Source: Nodosilinea sp. PGN35 (GTDB taxonomy: Bacteria; Cyanobacteriota; Cyanobacteriia; Phormidesmidales; Phormidesmidaceae). Taken from it: a DNA stretch of 64,000 nt. A program made the position numbers and the translations under genes. Numbering within the stretch: the stretch's first letter is position 1; every line of letters starts with the position of its first letter. Shown here piece after piece: positions 26,314 to 35,521 of this stretch. Location: contig NZ_JAQKQJ010000024.1 in the NCBI RefSeq assembly GCF_029109325.1, forward strand, positions 278,692 through 342,691, read 5' to 3'. The notes under the pieces are model-generated. The model did no database searches and was not told where the DNA came from. It worked only from the letters and a program-made list of their open reading frames with translations.

Positions 26314-28026
26314 ATGACCTCTCCTCCCCGCGACGTTCAGCTCTACGCCATAGCCGCAGGCACTACAGTCCTGCGCTGCCGCAGTTGGAACCGCCTTCGG
26401 TTTGAAATTGAATACGGTTTGGAGCGCGGCACTACGGCGAATAGCTATTTAATTCAGGCCGATCGCATCGCCCTAATCGATCCGCCGGGAGAGTCCTTCA
26501 GTGAGATATTTTTGGCCGCCCTAGAGCGCCACATAGACCTATCTCAGCTGGACTACATTATTCTGGGGCATATCAATCCCAACCGGGCTGAGACTTTAAA
26601 GATTCTGCTGGAACGGTTGCCAGAAGTTGCGGTGGTGTGCTCTAATCCCGCTGCCCTGGCTCTCAACGATCTGCTGCCCGAGGCTTCGCCCCGCATTCGC
26701 GTAATTCGCAGCGGTGACGATCGCCTCGACCTAGGCCAGGGCCATCTTCTTCAGTTTGAGCTGATTCCAACCCCGCGCTACCCCGGAGGGCTAGCCACCT
26801 TTGATCCCTACGCTGGGGTGCTGTACTCCGACAAGTTTTTTGGGGCCCACCGCTGCGATGACGCAGTCTTTGATCTGAGCTGGCAAGACCTGCTCGAAGA
26901 CCGCCGCTACTACTTCGACTGTCTGTTTGCCGCTAGCGTCCGCCAGGTGCTGGCGGCCCTGGGGCGCGTGACCACCCTGCCCTTCCAGACCCTGGCTCCG
27001 GGGCACGGGCCGGTGGTGCGCTACAGCCCTCGGGAGCTGGTGCAGAGTTACCGAGACTGGGGGCAAGCCCAAACCAGCCAAGATCTCTCGGTGGCGCTAA
27101 TCTACGCCTCGGCCTACGGCAACACGGCCACCATTGCCCAGGCGCTGGCTCGGGGCATTACCAAAGCCGGGGTGTCGGTGGAGTCGATCAACGCTGAGCA
27201 GGCCAGCCCTGAGGATATCAAAACAGCGGTAGAGGGCTCCGCCGGGTTTCTGATGGGGTCACCTACCCTGGGGGGCCATGCCCCTACCCCCATGCAGACA
27301 GCGTTGGGCATTGTGCTATCAACCGCTTCTAAGGCCCAGCCCGCCGGGGTGTTTGGCTCCTTTGGCTGGAGCGGGGAGGCCATCGACCTGCTGGAGGGCA
27401 AGCTCAAGGATGGCGGCTACAGTCTGGCCTTTGACCCGATTCGCGTGAAATTTAAGCCCACCGATGTCACCCTCAAGTACTGCGAAGAGGTGGGCACCGA
27501 CTTTGCCCAGGGGCTAAAGAAGGCGACGCGGGCGAAGCAGCCCCGTACCCCTGCGTCGGCAGTGGAGCAGGCCGTAGGTCGGATTGTGGGGTCACTGTGC
27601 ATTGTCACCGCCCGCCATGGGGAGGTGTCCAGCGCCATGCTGGCCTCCTGGGTGTCCCAGGCTTCCTTTGCGCCACCGGGGTTTACGGTGGCGGTGGCTA
27701 AGGATCGGGCGATCGAGTCGCTGCTGTACCCCGGCCATGGGTTTGTGCTGAACATTCTGGCGGAGGGGCGACACCTGGGGCCGATGAAGCACTTCCTCAA
27801 GCCCTTTGCTCCCGGTGAAGACCGCTTTGCCGACATTGAAACGGAGGCGGCTGAAAATGGTGCGCCGATTTTAGCGGAGGCGATCGCCTATCTGGAGTGC
27901 ACCGTCGATCAGCGCATGGAGTGCGGCGACCACTGGCTGGTGTACGCCACGGTGCAGGCGGGCCGCGTGCTCGACGGCAACGGCAAAACCGCCGTTCATC
28001 ACCGCAAGACCGGCACCCACTATTAA
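26314..28026 (+). CDS. Flavodiiron (diflavin) protein, class C, Flv1/Flv2-like
   Basis: 570-residue three-domain protein: N-terminal metallo-beta-lactamase-like domain (about 1-250), flavodoxin domain (about 255-400, starting SVALIYASAYGNTATIAQ) and C-terminal NAD(P)H:flavin reductase domain (about 425-570, VGRIVGSLCIVTA to YLECTVDQRMECGDHWLVYATVQ). Such proteins reduce O2 to water with electrons from photosystem I (Flv1/Flv3) or protect photosystem II (Flv2/Flv4). The diiron motif H-x-E-x-D-H is here H86-I-N-P-N-R91, and the later ligand His is Arg in PTPRYPGG, so it is of the non-canonical Flv1 or Flv2 type that works as a heterodimer partner. It is a lone gene, unlike the flv4-flv2 operon, which favours Flv1. 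ATG 26314 follows an in-frame TTG. Confidence 0.9.
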   Translation: MTSPPRDVQLYAIAAGTTVLRCRSWNRLRFEIEYGLERGTTANSYLIQADRIALIDPPGESFSEIFLAALERHIDLSQLDYIILGHINPNRAETLKILLERLPEVAVVCSNPAALALNDLLPEASPRIRVIRSGDDRLDLGQGHLLQFELIPTPRYPGGLATFDPYAGVLYSDKFFGAHRCDDAVFDLSWQDLLEDRRYYFDCLFAASVRQVLAALGRVTTLPFQTLAPGHGPVVRYSPRELVQSYRDWGQAQTSQDLSVALIYASAYGNTATIAQALARGITKAGVSVESINAEQASPEDIKTAVEGSAGFLMGSPTLGGHAPTPMQTALGIVLSTASKAQPAGVFGSFGWSGEAIDLLEGKLKDGGYSLAFDPIRVKFKPTDVTLKYCEEVGTDFAQGLKKATRAKQPRTPASAVEQAVGRIVGSLCIVTARHGEVSSAMLASWVSQASFAPPGFTVAVAKDRAIESLLYPGHGFVLNILAEGRHLGPMKHFLKPFAPGEDRFADIETEAAENGAPILAEAIAYLECTVDQRMECGDHWLVYATVQAGRVLDGNGKTAVHHRKTGTHY

Positions 28027-28309
28027 GCTGCGTGAACGACTGGCCCCGAAGTGGTTACGCCTCAACTGAATATGCTACGAGTAGGAATACTGCCCAAGGG
28101 GCTGAGCGGCTTAACTGGAGCCTGTTTCAGCTTGCTATGGGTCTCAGTTGTGGGCTCGGTGGGCAGAGCAAATTGGGCTATGGTGCCGGTGGTTTGGGCT
28201 CAGTGGGCTCAGGTGACCGGGGCGGTTGGGCACCCTGTGGTCAACGCCGCCGCCCGTGACGTTTAGGTTGACCACTCATCTAGCAAACCGCTTTAAAATC
28301 CTCAGGTTT

Positions 28310-29746
28310 ATGCCCGTTGTTTCTCACTGCTCCGATCGCGACCAAACGTTGCAGTCGGCCTACCGATTTTTAGATCGTCGGCTTGATCAGGCGCGGCAGA
28401 GTCATCAGCCCCAGCTGGTGAGCCTGAGTTTTGATATCCCCCCGGTAGACCCGCTGGTGGTGCTGGCCCGGCTGGCCCCAGGGGGCGATCGCCACCTGTA
28501 TCTCGAAACCCCTGTAGCTCAGCGATCGGTGGTGGGCTTTGGGGCCGCACTGGTCTACGAAACCGCAGGGGTGCGGCGGTTTGCCCAGGCCCGCCGGTTC
28601 ATTGAGCAGTGGCGCAGTAAAACACACCGATACAGCGAAGCGGGGCCAGCGCTGGCCCTCAGCGGGGCCGATGGGGCCCGATTTTTTTGCGCGTTTACCT
28701 TTTTTGCCGACTCGCCCCACGGGGAGGCCACCTTTCCGGCGGCAACGGTGGTGTTGCCCCAGTGGCAGCTGGTGCGTCAGGGGCAGCAGAGCGTGCTCAC
28801 CCTCAACTATCTGGTGACGGCAACCAGTGATGTGGGGGCAATCATCGACGGCCTGGCGGAGCAGCTGCGGGCGGTGGAACGCCTTGGTACGGCTCCCTGG
28901 CGGGATCCTCTGCCTGCGACCCGGCTACCCGTGCAGCCTGCACCCGAGGCGGGGCAGCGGTTCAGGGCAGCGGTTAACCGCGCCCTGGGCTATATGTCCC
29001 GGCACCCGGTGCAGAAAATTGTGCTGGCCCATGCCCTGGACTGGGTGAGCGCTGAACCAATTCAGCCCCTGGCCGCCCTGGGGCGGCTGCGGCAGCGCTA
29101 CCCCGACTGCCACGTGTTTTCGGTGGGCCAGGGCAACGGCAGAACCTTTATGGGGGCCAGTCCCGAGCGACTGCTCAGCCTCACCCAGGGGCAGCTGATC
29201 ACCGATGCCCTGGCGGGGTCGGCACCTCGGGGCAGGGTTCCTTCCCAGGATGACTGTCTGGCCCAGGAGCTGTTGCACAACCCCAAGGAACGAGGAGAGC
29301 ACCGCCTCGTGGTGGAGTTTTTGGCGCGACAGCTTCAGGGGGTGGGGCTATGGCCTCAGTACCAGCCCCGACCTGGGGTGCGGCGGCTGTCCAACATTCA
29401 GCATTTACATACGCCCATGCGGGCGGGGGTGCCCCGCCACATCCACCCGCTGCACCTTGTGGAGGCCCTGCATCCCACCCCAGCGGTGGCCGGGGTGCCG
29501 ACTCGGGCCGCCTGCGACCAGATCTTGCGGTTTGAAGATTTTGATCGCAGCCTGTACGCGGCTCCCCTTGGCTGGGTGGGGGCCAACGGCGACAGCGAAT
29601 TTATCGTGGGCATTCGCTCGGCCCTGGTGGCGGATAGCTGGGTACGGCTGTACGCCGGGGCTGGTATTGTGGCAGGATCTGACCCCGATCGCGAGTGGGC
29701 AGAAATTAAGCTGAAGCTGCGCGCCCTGGGCGAGTCGCTGGTGTAG
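28310..29746 (+). CDS. menF: Isochorismate synthase MenF
   Basis: 478-residue chorismate-binding enzyme that converts chorismate to isochorismate, the first step of phylloquinone (vitamin K1) synthesis in cyanobacteria. The C-terminal chorismate-utilising domain shows MGASPERLLSLTQGQLITDALAGSAPRG, then the helix RVPSQDDCLAQELLHNPKERGEHRLVVEFL and HLHTPMRAGVPRHIHPLHLVEALHPTPAVAGVP, near the active site, and a C-terminal GWVGANGDSEFIVGIRSALV. ATG 28310 (MPVVSHCSDRDQT) was chosen; a longer in-frame extension is not conserved-looking. menD starts 21 bases after the stop, so the two form an operon. Confidence 0.93.
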   Translation: MPVVSHCSDRDQTLQSAYRFLDRRLDQARQSHQPQLVSLSFDIPPVDPLVVLARLAPGGDRHLYLETPVAQRSVVGFGAALVYETAGVRRFAQARRFIEQWRSKTHRYSEAGPALALSGADGARFFCAFTFFADSPHGEATFPAATVVLPQWQLVRQGQQSVLTLNYLVTATSDVGAIIDGLAEQLRAVERLGTAPWRDPLPATRLPVQPAPEAGQRFRAAVNRALGYMSRHPVQKIVLAHALDWVSAEPIQPLAALGRLRQRYPDCHVFSVGQGNGRTFMGASPERLLSLTQGQLITDALAGSAPRGRVPSQDDCLAQELLHNPKERGEHRLVVEFLARQLQGVGLWPQYQPRPGVRRLSNIQHLHTPMRAGVPRHIHPLHLVEALHPTPAVAGVPTRAACDQILRFEDFDRSLYAAPLGWVGANGDSEFIVGIRSALVADSWVRLYAGAGIVAGSDPDREWAEIKLKLRALGESLV

Positions 29747-29767
29747 CCCCCGCTGTGCTGTGGATCT

Positions 29768-31552
29768 ATGGTCTTTGATTTTCGCAACACCAATGCCCTG
29801 TGGGCCTCGGTACTGGCGGCTACCTTGGCCCGCCTGGGGCTCGAGACAGCGGTGATTTCTCCGGGCTCGCGCTCCACGCCCCTGACGGTGGCCCTGGTCA
29901 GGCATCCCAAAATTGAGGCGGTGCCGGTGCTCGATGAGCGATCGGCGGCGTTCTTTGCCCTCGGGGTGGCTCGGCGCACCGGGCGGCCGGTCGCCTTAGT
30001 CTGCACCTCCGGCACTGCCGGAGCCAACTACTACCCCGCTGTCATTGAGGCCCGCGAAAGCCGTATCCCCCTGCTGGTGCTCACCGCCGATCGCCCGCCC
30101 GAGCTGCGCGACTGCGCCTCGGGCCAAACGATTGACCAGCAAAGGCTGTTTGGCACGTTCCCCAACTGGTACGCGGAGCTGGCGGTACCCGTGGCGGAGG
30201 TGGCCATGCTGCGCTACCTGCGGCAAACCCTGGGGCAGGCCTGGGGGCGATCGCTCTACCCGACGGCGGGGCCAGTGCACCTCAACTGTCCCTTTCGCGA
30301 CCCCCTGGCCCCCATTGCTGACGGCTCGGTAACGCACCTCAAGGAGGACCTCAACGACAGCTTTTTGGCGGCAGTTGAGCTGCCCGCCTTTGGGCAACAG
30401 CTGGGGCTGGGGGTAGATCTGCTGCCGTGGCTGGAGACCTGGCGGGGGTGCGATCGCGGGCTGATTGTCGCTGGCCCCGCCCAGCCTACCGACTCGCTTG
30501 CCTACTGCCAGGCCGTCGCCGCCCTGGCCAACTATTTGGGCTGGCCGGTGCTGGCTGAAGGGCTGTCGCCGCTGCGCAGTGCGGCCAACCTAAATGCGGC
30601 CTTGATCACCACCTACGATCTGGCGCTGGCCCGGCCCGCTGAGGCCACCGATCTGATGCCTGAGCAGGTGATTCAGCTGGGGGCGCTGCCCACGAGCAAA
30701 CGACTGCGCCAGTGGCTCCAGGACAGCCAGCCCCGTCGCTGGGTGGTTGACCCCAGCGGTGATCACCTCGATCCCCTCCACGGCCCGGTCACGGCTCTGC
30801 CCCTCAGCGTCGAGGCACTGGCTTTAGCGCTGCCCCAGCCTGTGGCAGAACCGCAGACGACCCCCTACGGCGAGCGGTGGTTGCGCCTTGAGCAGACCCT
30901 GCGCCACTACCTGGACAGTGCCCTGGCCAATCTGGAAGTCCCCTTTGATGGCAAAGTACCCTGGCTGCTGGCCCGCTGCCTGCCCCGTGAGACGCCGGTT
31001 GTAATCGCCAACAGCATGCCCATCCGCGATGTGGAGTGGTTTTGGCCGCCGGGCGATCGCCGCCTGCGCCCCTACTGCAACCGGGGGGCCAACGGCATTG
31101 ACGGTACACTGTCTACCGCCCTAGGAATTGCCCACGGCGGTCTGCCCACGGTGCTGCTGACCGGCGACCTGGCCCTGCTCCACGACACCAACGGCTGGCT
31201 CAGCGTGCCGCGCCTGCGCGGCCATCTCACGGTGGTCGCGATTAACAACCGAGGCGGCGGCATCTTTGATCGATTGCCCATCGCCACCCTGGCCGCCCCC
31301 GACGAAACCTGGTTTGAAGATTTTTTTACCACCCCCCAAACCGTTGACCTCAATCGCCTCTGCGCCGCCTATGGTGTCAACTACGAGCGGGTCGAAACCT
31401 GGAGTCAGCTGACGGCCAGTGTCAGCACGTTACCCCCTACCGGCGTGCGGCTGCTAGAGGTGCGCTGCGATCGCCAACAGTCCCACACCATTCGCCAACA
31501 GCTCCTCACGCCCTCAAAGGATTTATCAAACCCCTTAAACCAAAACCTCTAG
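29768..31552 (+). CDS. menD: SEPHCHC synthase MenD
   Basis: 594-residue thiamine-diphosphate enzyme joining isochorismate and 2-oxoglutarate, the second step of phylloquinone synthesis. The N-terminal Pyr domain shows SPGSRSTPLTVALV and the catalytic-type Glu region DERSAAFFALGVARRTGRPVALVCTSGTAGANY. The C-terminal PP domain has the Mg/ThDP-binding motif LTGDLALLHDTNGWL and NNRGGGIFDRLP, a MenD hallmark. Length and order after menF fit a biosynthetic operon. Phylloquinone is the A1 electron carrier of photosystem I, so the pair supports photosynthesis. Confidence 0.97.
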   Translation: MVFDFRNTNALWASVLAATLARLGLETAVISPGSRSTPLTVALVRHPKIEAVPVLDERSAAFFALGVARRTGRPVALVCTSGTAGANYYPAVIEARESRIPLLVLTADRPPELRDCASGQTIDQQRLFGTFPNWYAELAVPVAEVAMLRYLRQTLGQAWGRSLYPTAGPVHLNCPFRDPLAPIADGSVTHLKEDLNDSFLAAVELPAFGQQLGLGVDLLPWLETWRGCDRGLIVAGPAQPTDSLAYCQAVAALANYLGWPVLAEGLSPLRSAANLNAALITTYDLALARPAEATDLMPEQVIQLGALPTSKRLRQWLQDSQPRRWVVDPSGDHLDPLHGPVTALPLSVEALALALPQPVAEPQTTPYGERWLRLEQTLRHYLDSALANLEVPFDGKVPWLLARCLPRETPVVIANSMPIRDVEWFWPPGDRRLRPYCNRGANGIDGTLSTALGIAHGGLPTVLLTGDLALLHDTNGWLSVPRLRGHLTVVAINNRGGGIFDRLPIATLAAPDETWFEDFFTTPQTVDLNRLCAAYGVNYERVETWSQLTASVSTLPPTGVRLLEVRCDRQQSHTIRQQLLTPSKDLSNPLNQNL

Positions 31553-31620
31553 ACTACAAAGCCCAACGTCAGCAGCAGACGTCACTCACCTGTCCACTCG
31601 CCCATCCACTCCCTTCCCCC

Positions 31621-32721
31621 TCAGCTGCCCTTCCCCTGGGGCAGCCAAAGCGTAAACTCACTCCCCTTACCCAGCTCACTTTTAACCTCAATTTTGCCCC
31701 CCTGTACTTCCACCAGGCGGCGGCAGATCGTGAGGCCCAGACCAGTGCCCCCCGAATTGCGGTTGCGAGAGCGATCGGCCCGCCAAAATCGCTCAAAGAC
31801 GTAGGGCAAATCCTCCTCGGCAATGCCAATACCGGTGTCGCTCACGCGCACGTAGACCCGCCCCGGCTGGGCCCAGGCGTCCACCATAACCGTCCCCTTC
31901 TCGGTGTAGCGCAGGGCGTTGCCCAGCAGGTTGATCAGAATTTGCTCAATGCGACTGGGGTCGGCATAGACCGAGGGCAGCTCAGGCGGGCAATGCAACG
32001 CTACCGCTACCCGATCGGTACTGACAAACTGGTCGGCGAAAGGACGCACCAGAGCGCTCAGCAGCGGGCACAGCGCCACAGTTTGAGCCTGGATGGGGAG
32101 ATAGCCTGCCTCCAGCTTGGACAGCTCTTGCAGGTCGTTGACCAGGCGCTGGAGGCGCGTTGTTTCCCCTGCTAGCCGCTGGTAGAGTTCGGGCTCTGGG
32201 GCAACGGTGCCGTCCGCTAGGCCCTCAAGGTAGCCGTGAATAATGGTCAGCGGAGTACGCAGTTCGTGGGTGAGATCCCCAATCAGCTCGCGACGGTGCT
32301 CTTCCACCCCCTCTAGATCCGCTGCCATCCGGTTGAAGCTGCTGGCCAGCCGCTGAATTTCCAAAATTTCCGACGGCGGCACGCGGGCATTCAATCGGCC
32401 CGCCGCAAAGGAGCGCGTCACATCCGTCATCTGGTCTAACGGGCGAATGATGCGGCGCGACACCCAATAGCTCAGCCCCCCCGCTGTGCCGCCCCCCACT
32501 AAAATTGCCCACAACATGCCTCGGCTCCAGGCCGCCTCAAAGCCTTTGACAAGCTGGGTGCGGCGCTGCACACTCAGCACCCCGTTCTCGTAGCGCTCCA
32601 GGGAAATTACAAACAGCCGTGGCGTGTAGAGCCGCCCAAAAATGGCCAGGGCCAAAATGCCAATTCCCATCACCGCCAGGTGAGAGAGAAAGAGGCGACT
32701 GCGGAGGCTAACCTTGGCCAT
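31621..32721 (-). CDS. Sensor histidine kinase (HAMP-HisKA-HATPase)
   Basis: 366-residue membrane sensor kinase. Two transmembrane helices (about 10-30 and 68-88) flank a short periplasmic loop of 40 residues, followed by a HAMP domain (about 88-140), the dimerisation/phosphoacceptor helix with His152 in LTHELRTPLT, and the HATPase domain with N box EQILINLLGNALRY, G1 DTGIGI, F box and G2 GGTGLGLTICRR. The layout is like BaeS/VanS. No response regulator is adjacent, so the partner is encoded elsewhere. The signal cannot be told from the small periplasmic loop. It is convergent with menD, 68 bases apart. Confidence 0.93.
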   Translation of the reverse strand: MAKVSLRSRLFLSHLAVMGIGILALAIFGRLYTPRLFVISLERYENGVLSVQRRTQLVKGFEAAWSRGMLWAILVGGGTAGGLSYWVSRRIIRPLDQMTDVTRSFAAGRLNARVPPSEILEIQRLASSFNRMAADLEGVEEHRRELIGDLTHELRTPLTIIHGYLEGLADGTVAPEPELYQRLAGETTRLQRLVNDLQELSKLEAGYLPIQAQTVALCPLLSALVRPFADQFVSTDRVAVALHCPPELPSVYADPSRIEQILINLLGNALRYTEKGTVMVDAWAQPGRVYVRVSDTGIGIAEEDLPYVFERFWRADRSRNRNSGGTGLGLTICRRLVEVQGGKIEVKSELGKGSEFTLWLPQGKGS

Positions 32722-32801
32722 GGCATTTAAAACCCTTTGCAGCTTCGCGCCCGAAGCGTGATCCAGAGAAAGGCAACGTTAGAACCCTAGGCTAGACCAA
32801 A

Positions 32802-33029
32802 CTAGGCCGGAGTGTTTTGTAGATCCGGCTGTTCTTCGGGCAAAATTGCCCCCTCTACCGGGCACACCTGAAGGCAAATGCCGCAGTCAATGCAGGTTGA
32901 GAAGTCAATCCAGTACCAGTCGGTGCCCTTGGTATTTTTACCCGGCCCCTCGCTGATGCAGGCCACGGGGCAGGCATCGACGCAGTCGGCAACGCCCTCA
33001 CAAACGTCAGTCACAATGGTATGGGCCAC
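32802..33029 (-). CDS. Bacterial-type [4Fe-4S] ferredoxin (7Fe/8Fe)
   Basis: 75-residue small ferredoxin. The second cluster motif is complete: C-x2-C-x2-C-x3-C-P (CIDCGICLQVCP). The first is spread as C-x5-C-x3-C-P with a further Cys (CEGVADCVDACPVAC), as in Azotobacter-type proteins that hold a [3Fe-4S] or [4Fe-4S] cluster. Start MAHTIVTDVCEG is typical of the cyanobacterial group. It carries electrons at low potential; the partner enzyme is unknown. Short acidic C-terminal tail. It lies 80 bases upstream of the histidine kinase start in the same direction, and may share a transcript. Confidence 0.93.
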   Translation of the reverse strand: MAHTIVTDVCEGVADCVDACPVACISEGPGKNTKGTDWYWIDFSTCIDCGICLQVCPVEGAILPEEQPDLQNTPA

Positions 33030-33158
33030 AACCTCTCCTCACAGGCACAACAGAATATCGAGGAACTCCAGTTCCCCTAGGTAGACGATTTGACTCGCCC
33101 CAACCCCATAGCTCTTTCCCCGTAAGGAATTGAGCCGGGTCAGTCGCCATCCCCCACG

Positions 33159-34412
33159 TTAGTTCAGAGCTTCAATATCTGGCAACCCGTCCGGGCCGAT
33201 CCAGGCGATGCGGCTGATGCGGCGCTGGCGGGCTAGGTCGCGGATGGCAGCAGGGGGCTCGCCGTCGGCCAGATGAACCTCAGCCCGCACCAGACTGGCC
33301 GAAGCTCGCAGGGTTTGGGCGTAGGTAAAGGCCGCTGCCGCTGCCTGGGGCACCGTCGGAACTACGAGCCAGTCGCTAGGGGGCGTATCCTGAGGAAGGT
33401 GTCCCGTGGGCAGCAGCGTCTGGTGCAAAGCCTCCATGTTGAGCACAAAGCCAACCCCCGGAAAACCTTGGCCCTGCCCCTGAAAGACGCTCAACAGATG
33501 GTCATAGCGGCCCCCCTGCCCGAGTACCTGACAACCTTGCTCAGGGCCGGTCACAACTTCAAAGACCAGACCGGTGTAGTAGTCAAAGGGCTGGATTAAG
33601 CTGAGATCGAGGGTCAAGGCGGAGCGTTGACGCCCTAGGGTTAGCCGCTGGCTGTCGCCGTCGGTGTTGATTACGTCTCGTACCAGGGCGACGAGGGATT
33701 TAAGCCGCTCGACTGCGCTCTGAGCTGCGGCCTCTAGGGCCAGCTGCCCCAGGGCCTGGAGCACGTCCTCGGGATGACCGCGCAGGTCGAGCAGATACAG
33801 GGCGTGCCGATGCAGCTCTGGGGATAGGCCCAGGTTGTCGAGGGCTACCCGGTCAAGGCTGGCTAAGGCCTGGCGCACCGCCTGGCGCTGATCGGGGGCA
33901 AAGGGGGTCAGAAGCGCCTGGGTGAGCTGGGCATCGCCCAGAATCAAGCACCAGGAGTCAAGGGAGAGGCTGTGGAGACAGTCTAGCAGCAGCAGCACAA
34001 TCTCTGCGTCGGCTACCGTTGCCCCGGCTCCCAGCAGCTCGACCCCGGCCTGGTAGAACTCCTGCTGGCCCCCGTGGCTGCCGGTGGCTTGACGAAACAC
34101 GTTGGCGTTGTAGTAAAGCCGCTGGGGGTAGGTGACCCGGGCCAGACGGGTGACGGCCGTGCGGGCGATGGAGGCGGTCAATTCAGGCCGCAGCCCCAGG
34201 CGTTTGCCCGCCACGGGCTGTAGCTCGATGACCGCTGCTTGGTCGATGGCCCCGCCGGCCATCAGGGTGTCCATTTGCTCTACCGTAGAGGTGATGATGC
34301 GGTGGTAGCCCCAGCGCTGAAAGACCTGCTCTAGGCGATTTTCGATCCAGTATTTTTGGGCGACGTCGAGGGGCAGCAGGTCTCGCGCCCCGGCTGGGGG
34401 TTGGTAGGTCAT
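33159..34412 (-). CDS. hisZ: ATP phosphoribosyltransferase regulatory subunit HisZ
   Basis: 417-residue histidyl-tRNA-synthetase-like protein that lacks the anticodon-binding role and activates short-form HisG in histidine biosynthesis. The class II synthetase core is visible: YQPPAGARDLLPLDVAQKYW at the start, RLGLRPELTASIARTAV (motif 2 region) and GQGGRYDHLLSVF (motif 3-like). The end is a divergent Rossmann-like domain. The absence of a proper HisRS C-terminal anticodon domain supports HisZ rather than HisS. Its ATG shares one base with the stop of the J-domain gene (TGATG), so both are translated from one mRNA. Confidence 0.9.
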   Translation of the reverse strand: MTYQPPAGARDLLPLDVAQKYWIENRLEQVFQRWGYHRIITSTVEQMDTLMAGGAIDQAAVIELQPVAGKRLGLRPELTASIARTAVTRLARVTYPQRLYYNANVFRQATGSHGGQQEFYQAGVELLGAGATVADAEIVLLLLDCLHSLSLDSWCLILGDAQLTQALLTPFAPDQRQAVRQALASLDRVALDNLGLSPELHRHALYLLDLRGHPEDVLQALGQLALEAAAQSAVERLKSLVALVRDVINTDGDSQRLTLGRQRSALTLDLSLIQPFDYYTGLVFEVVTGPEQGCQVLGQGGRYDHLLSVFQGQGQGFPGVGFVLNMEALHQTLLPTGHLPQDTPPSDWLVVPTVPQAAAAAFTYAQTLRASASLVRAEVHLADGEPPAAIRDLARQRRISRIAWIGPDGLPDIEALN

Positions 34413-35368
34413 CACTTTTTCTTGCCTCCAAATAGGCCAAAGAAACCGCCCCCTTTGTCAGAGGATTTGGGGTTGGCGGTTTTGGCATTGTCCCCCTTGG
34501 TTTTGGCGGTCTGGGGCGCTCCAGCGGCGGAGCTGCCGCTGGCTTTGTCTACCCGAGCCTGCACCGTGCGGGCGCGTTCGTCATTGGGGTCGATTTCGAG
34601 GGCGCGCTTGGCATGGATGCGGGCCATGGTGCCCTGGCCGGCTTTGAGGTAAAGCGCCGCCAGGTAACTGTGGCACTGGACGTTGTTGGGGTAGGCTTTA
34701 ACGGCTTCTCGCAGCTCTAGAATGGCTCGGCTATAGTCGCGGTTTTGGTCGTACTCCTGGGCTCGGTTGACATAGCTTTCGAGAATAGCGGCCTGGTTTT
34801 GGCGAGGCGTTGGCACTGTCGCTGGGGGCGGGCTGGAGGCGGCAGCGGAGCGCGTTTTGGCAACGCTAGCTGAGGCACTGGTCGATGAACCGTCGTTGGC
34901 GCTGCTGCGGTATAGGTAAACCAAGTTGAGCTCGCTCAGTTCGCCAATCACCTCCGAGACGGTCTCTAGGTTTGCGAACTGGGTTTCGGCTAGGCTGCTG
35001 ACGGCTTTGCGATAGGCCGCATCGGCGTGGGGAGCATTGAGTAGGGTCTGGGCTGTAGCCGAACTGACGGCGGGGGCGGTGCCGACGCGGCGCAGGGTCT
35101 GGCCCTTGAGCTTGAGCATAATGCCGTGCTCAGTGCTGGATTTCTCTTGGCTAAGGGCTTCGTAGGCGGGATTGACCAGTTTGGAGAGGATGTCGCTAGC
35201 CCGCTGGGCGTCGGTGGCGGTAGCCCCCGACAAACTGTCGGGATGCAGCAGGCGGGCGATCGCCAGGTAGCGCTTGCGCACGGCTTTAGCATCGGCGGTC
35301 ACCGGCACCCCTAGTACGGCGTGATGGTCGTCAAAGTCAAGTTGGAACAGCCCTTGTTCTGGTTTCAT
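34412..35368 (-). CDS. J-domain protein with C-terminal TPR
   Basis: 318 residues. The N-terminal J domain (about 12-75) contains the HPD tripeptide in LLHPDSLSG that stimulates the ATPase of DnaK/Hsp70. The middle is Ser/Ala-rich linker; two TPR repeats follow (about 205-270: YVNRAQEYDQNRDYSRAILEL and CHSYLAALYLKAGQGTMARIHAKRALEIDP). It ends with a Gly-Phe-Gly-Lys tail (GGGFFGLFGGKKK), unusual and perhaps a membrane or client contact. Such J-TPR proteins occur in many cyanobacteria and probably target a DnaK to specific clients. First gene of an operon with hisZ; the functional link is not obvious. Confidence 0.88.
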   Translation of the reverse strand: MKPEQGLFQLDFDDHHAVLGVPVTADAKAVRKRYLAIARLLHPDSLSGATATDAQRASDILSKLVNPAYEALSQEKSSTEHGIMLKLKGQTLRRVGTAPAVSSATAQTLLNAPHADAAYRKAVSSLAETQFANLETVSEVIGELSELNLVYLYRSSANDGSSTSASASVAKTRSAAASSPPPATVPTPRQNQAAILESYVNRAQEYDQNRDYSRAILELREAVKAYPNNVQCHSYLAALYLKAGQGTMARIHAKRALEIDPNDERARTVQARVDKASGSSAAGAPQTAKTKGDNAKTANPKSSDKGGGFFGLFGGKKK

Positions 35369-35521
35369 AGCACTTACCCGAGGGACGACTCAGGGAGCAT
35401 AAGACACGGATTGAGTTCTCTTCACTCTACTCAGCCAACCTCAGTTTAACCATCCCCTGGTTTTTTAAAGCGGGTTGGGGTTGAACTAGAACCGCCAGAG
35501 CCGTCGCTGGGCCGGAGGTAT

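Noticed and set aside
28051..28266. Plus-strand open frame of 71 codons between the flavodiiron gene and menF
   Set aside because: Val/Gly-rich without membrane topology or family resemblance, and the same stretch also opens in other frames.
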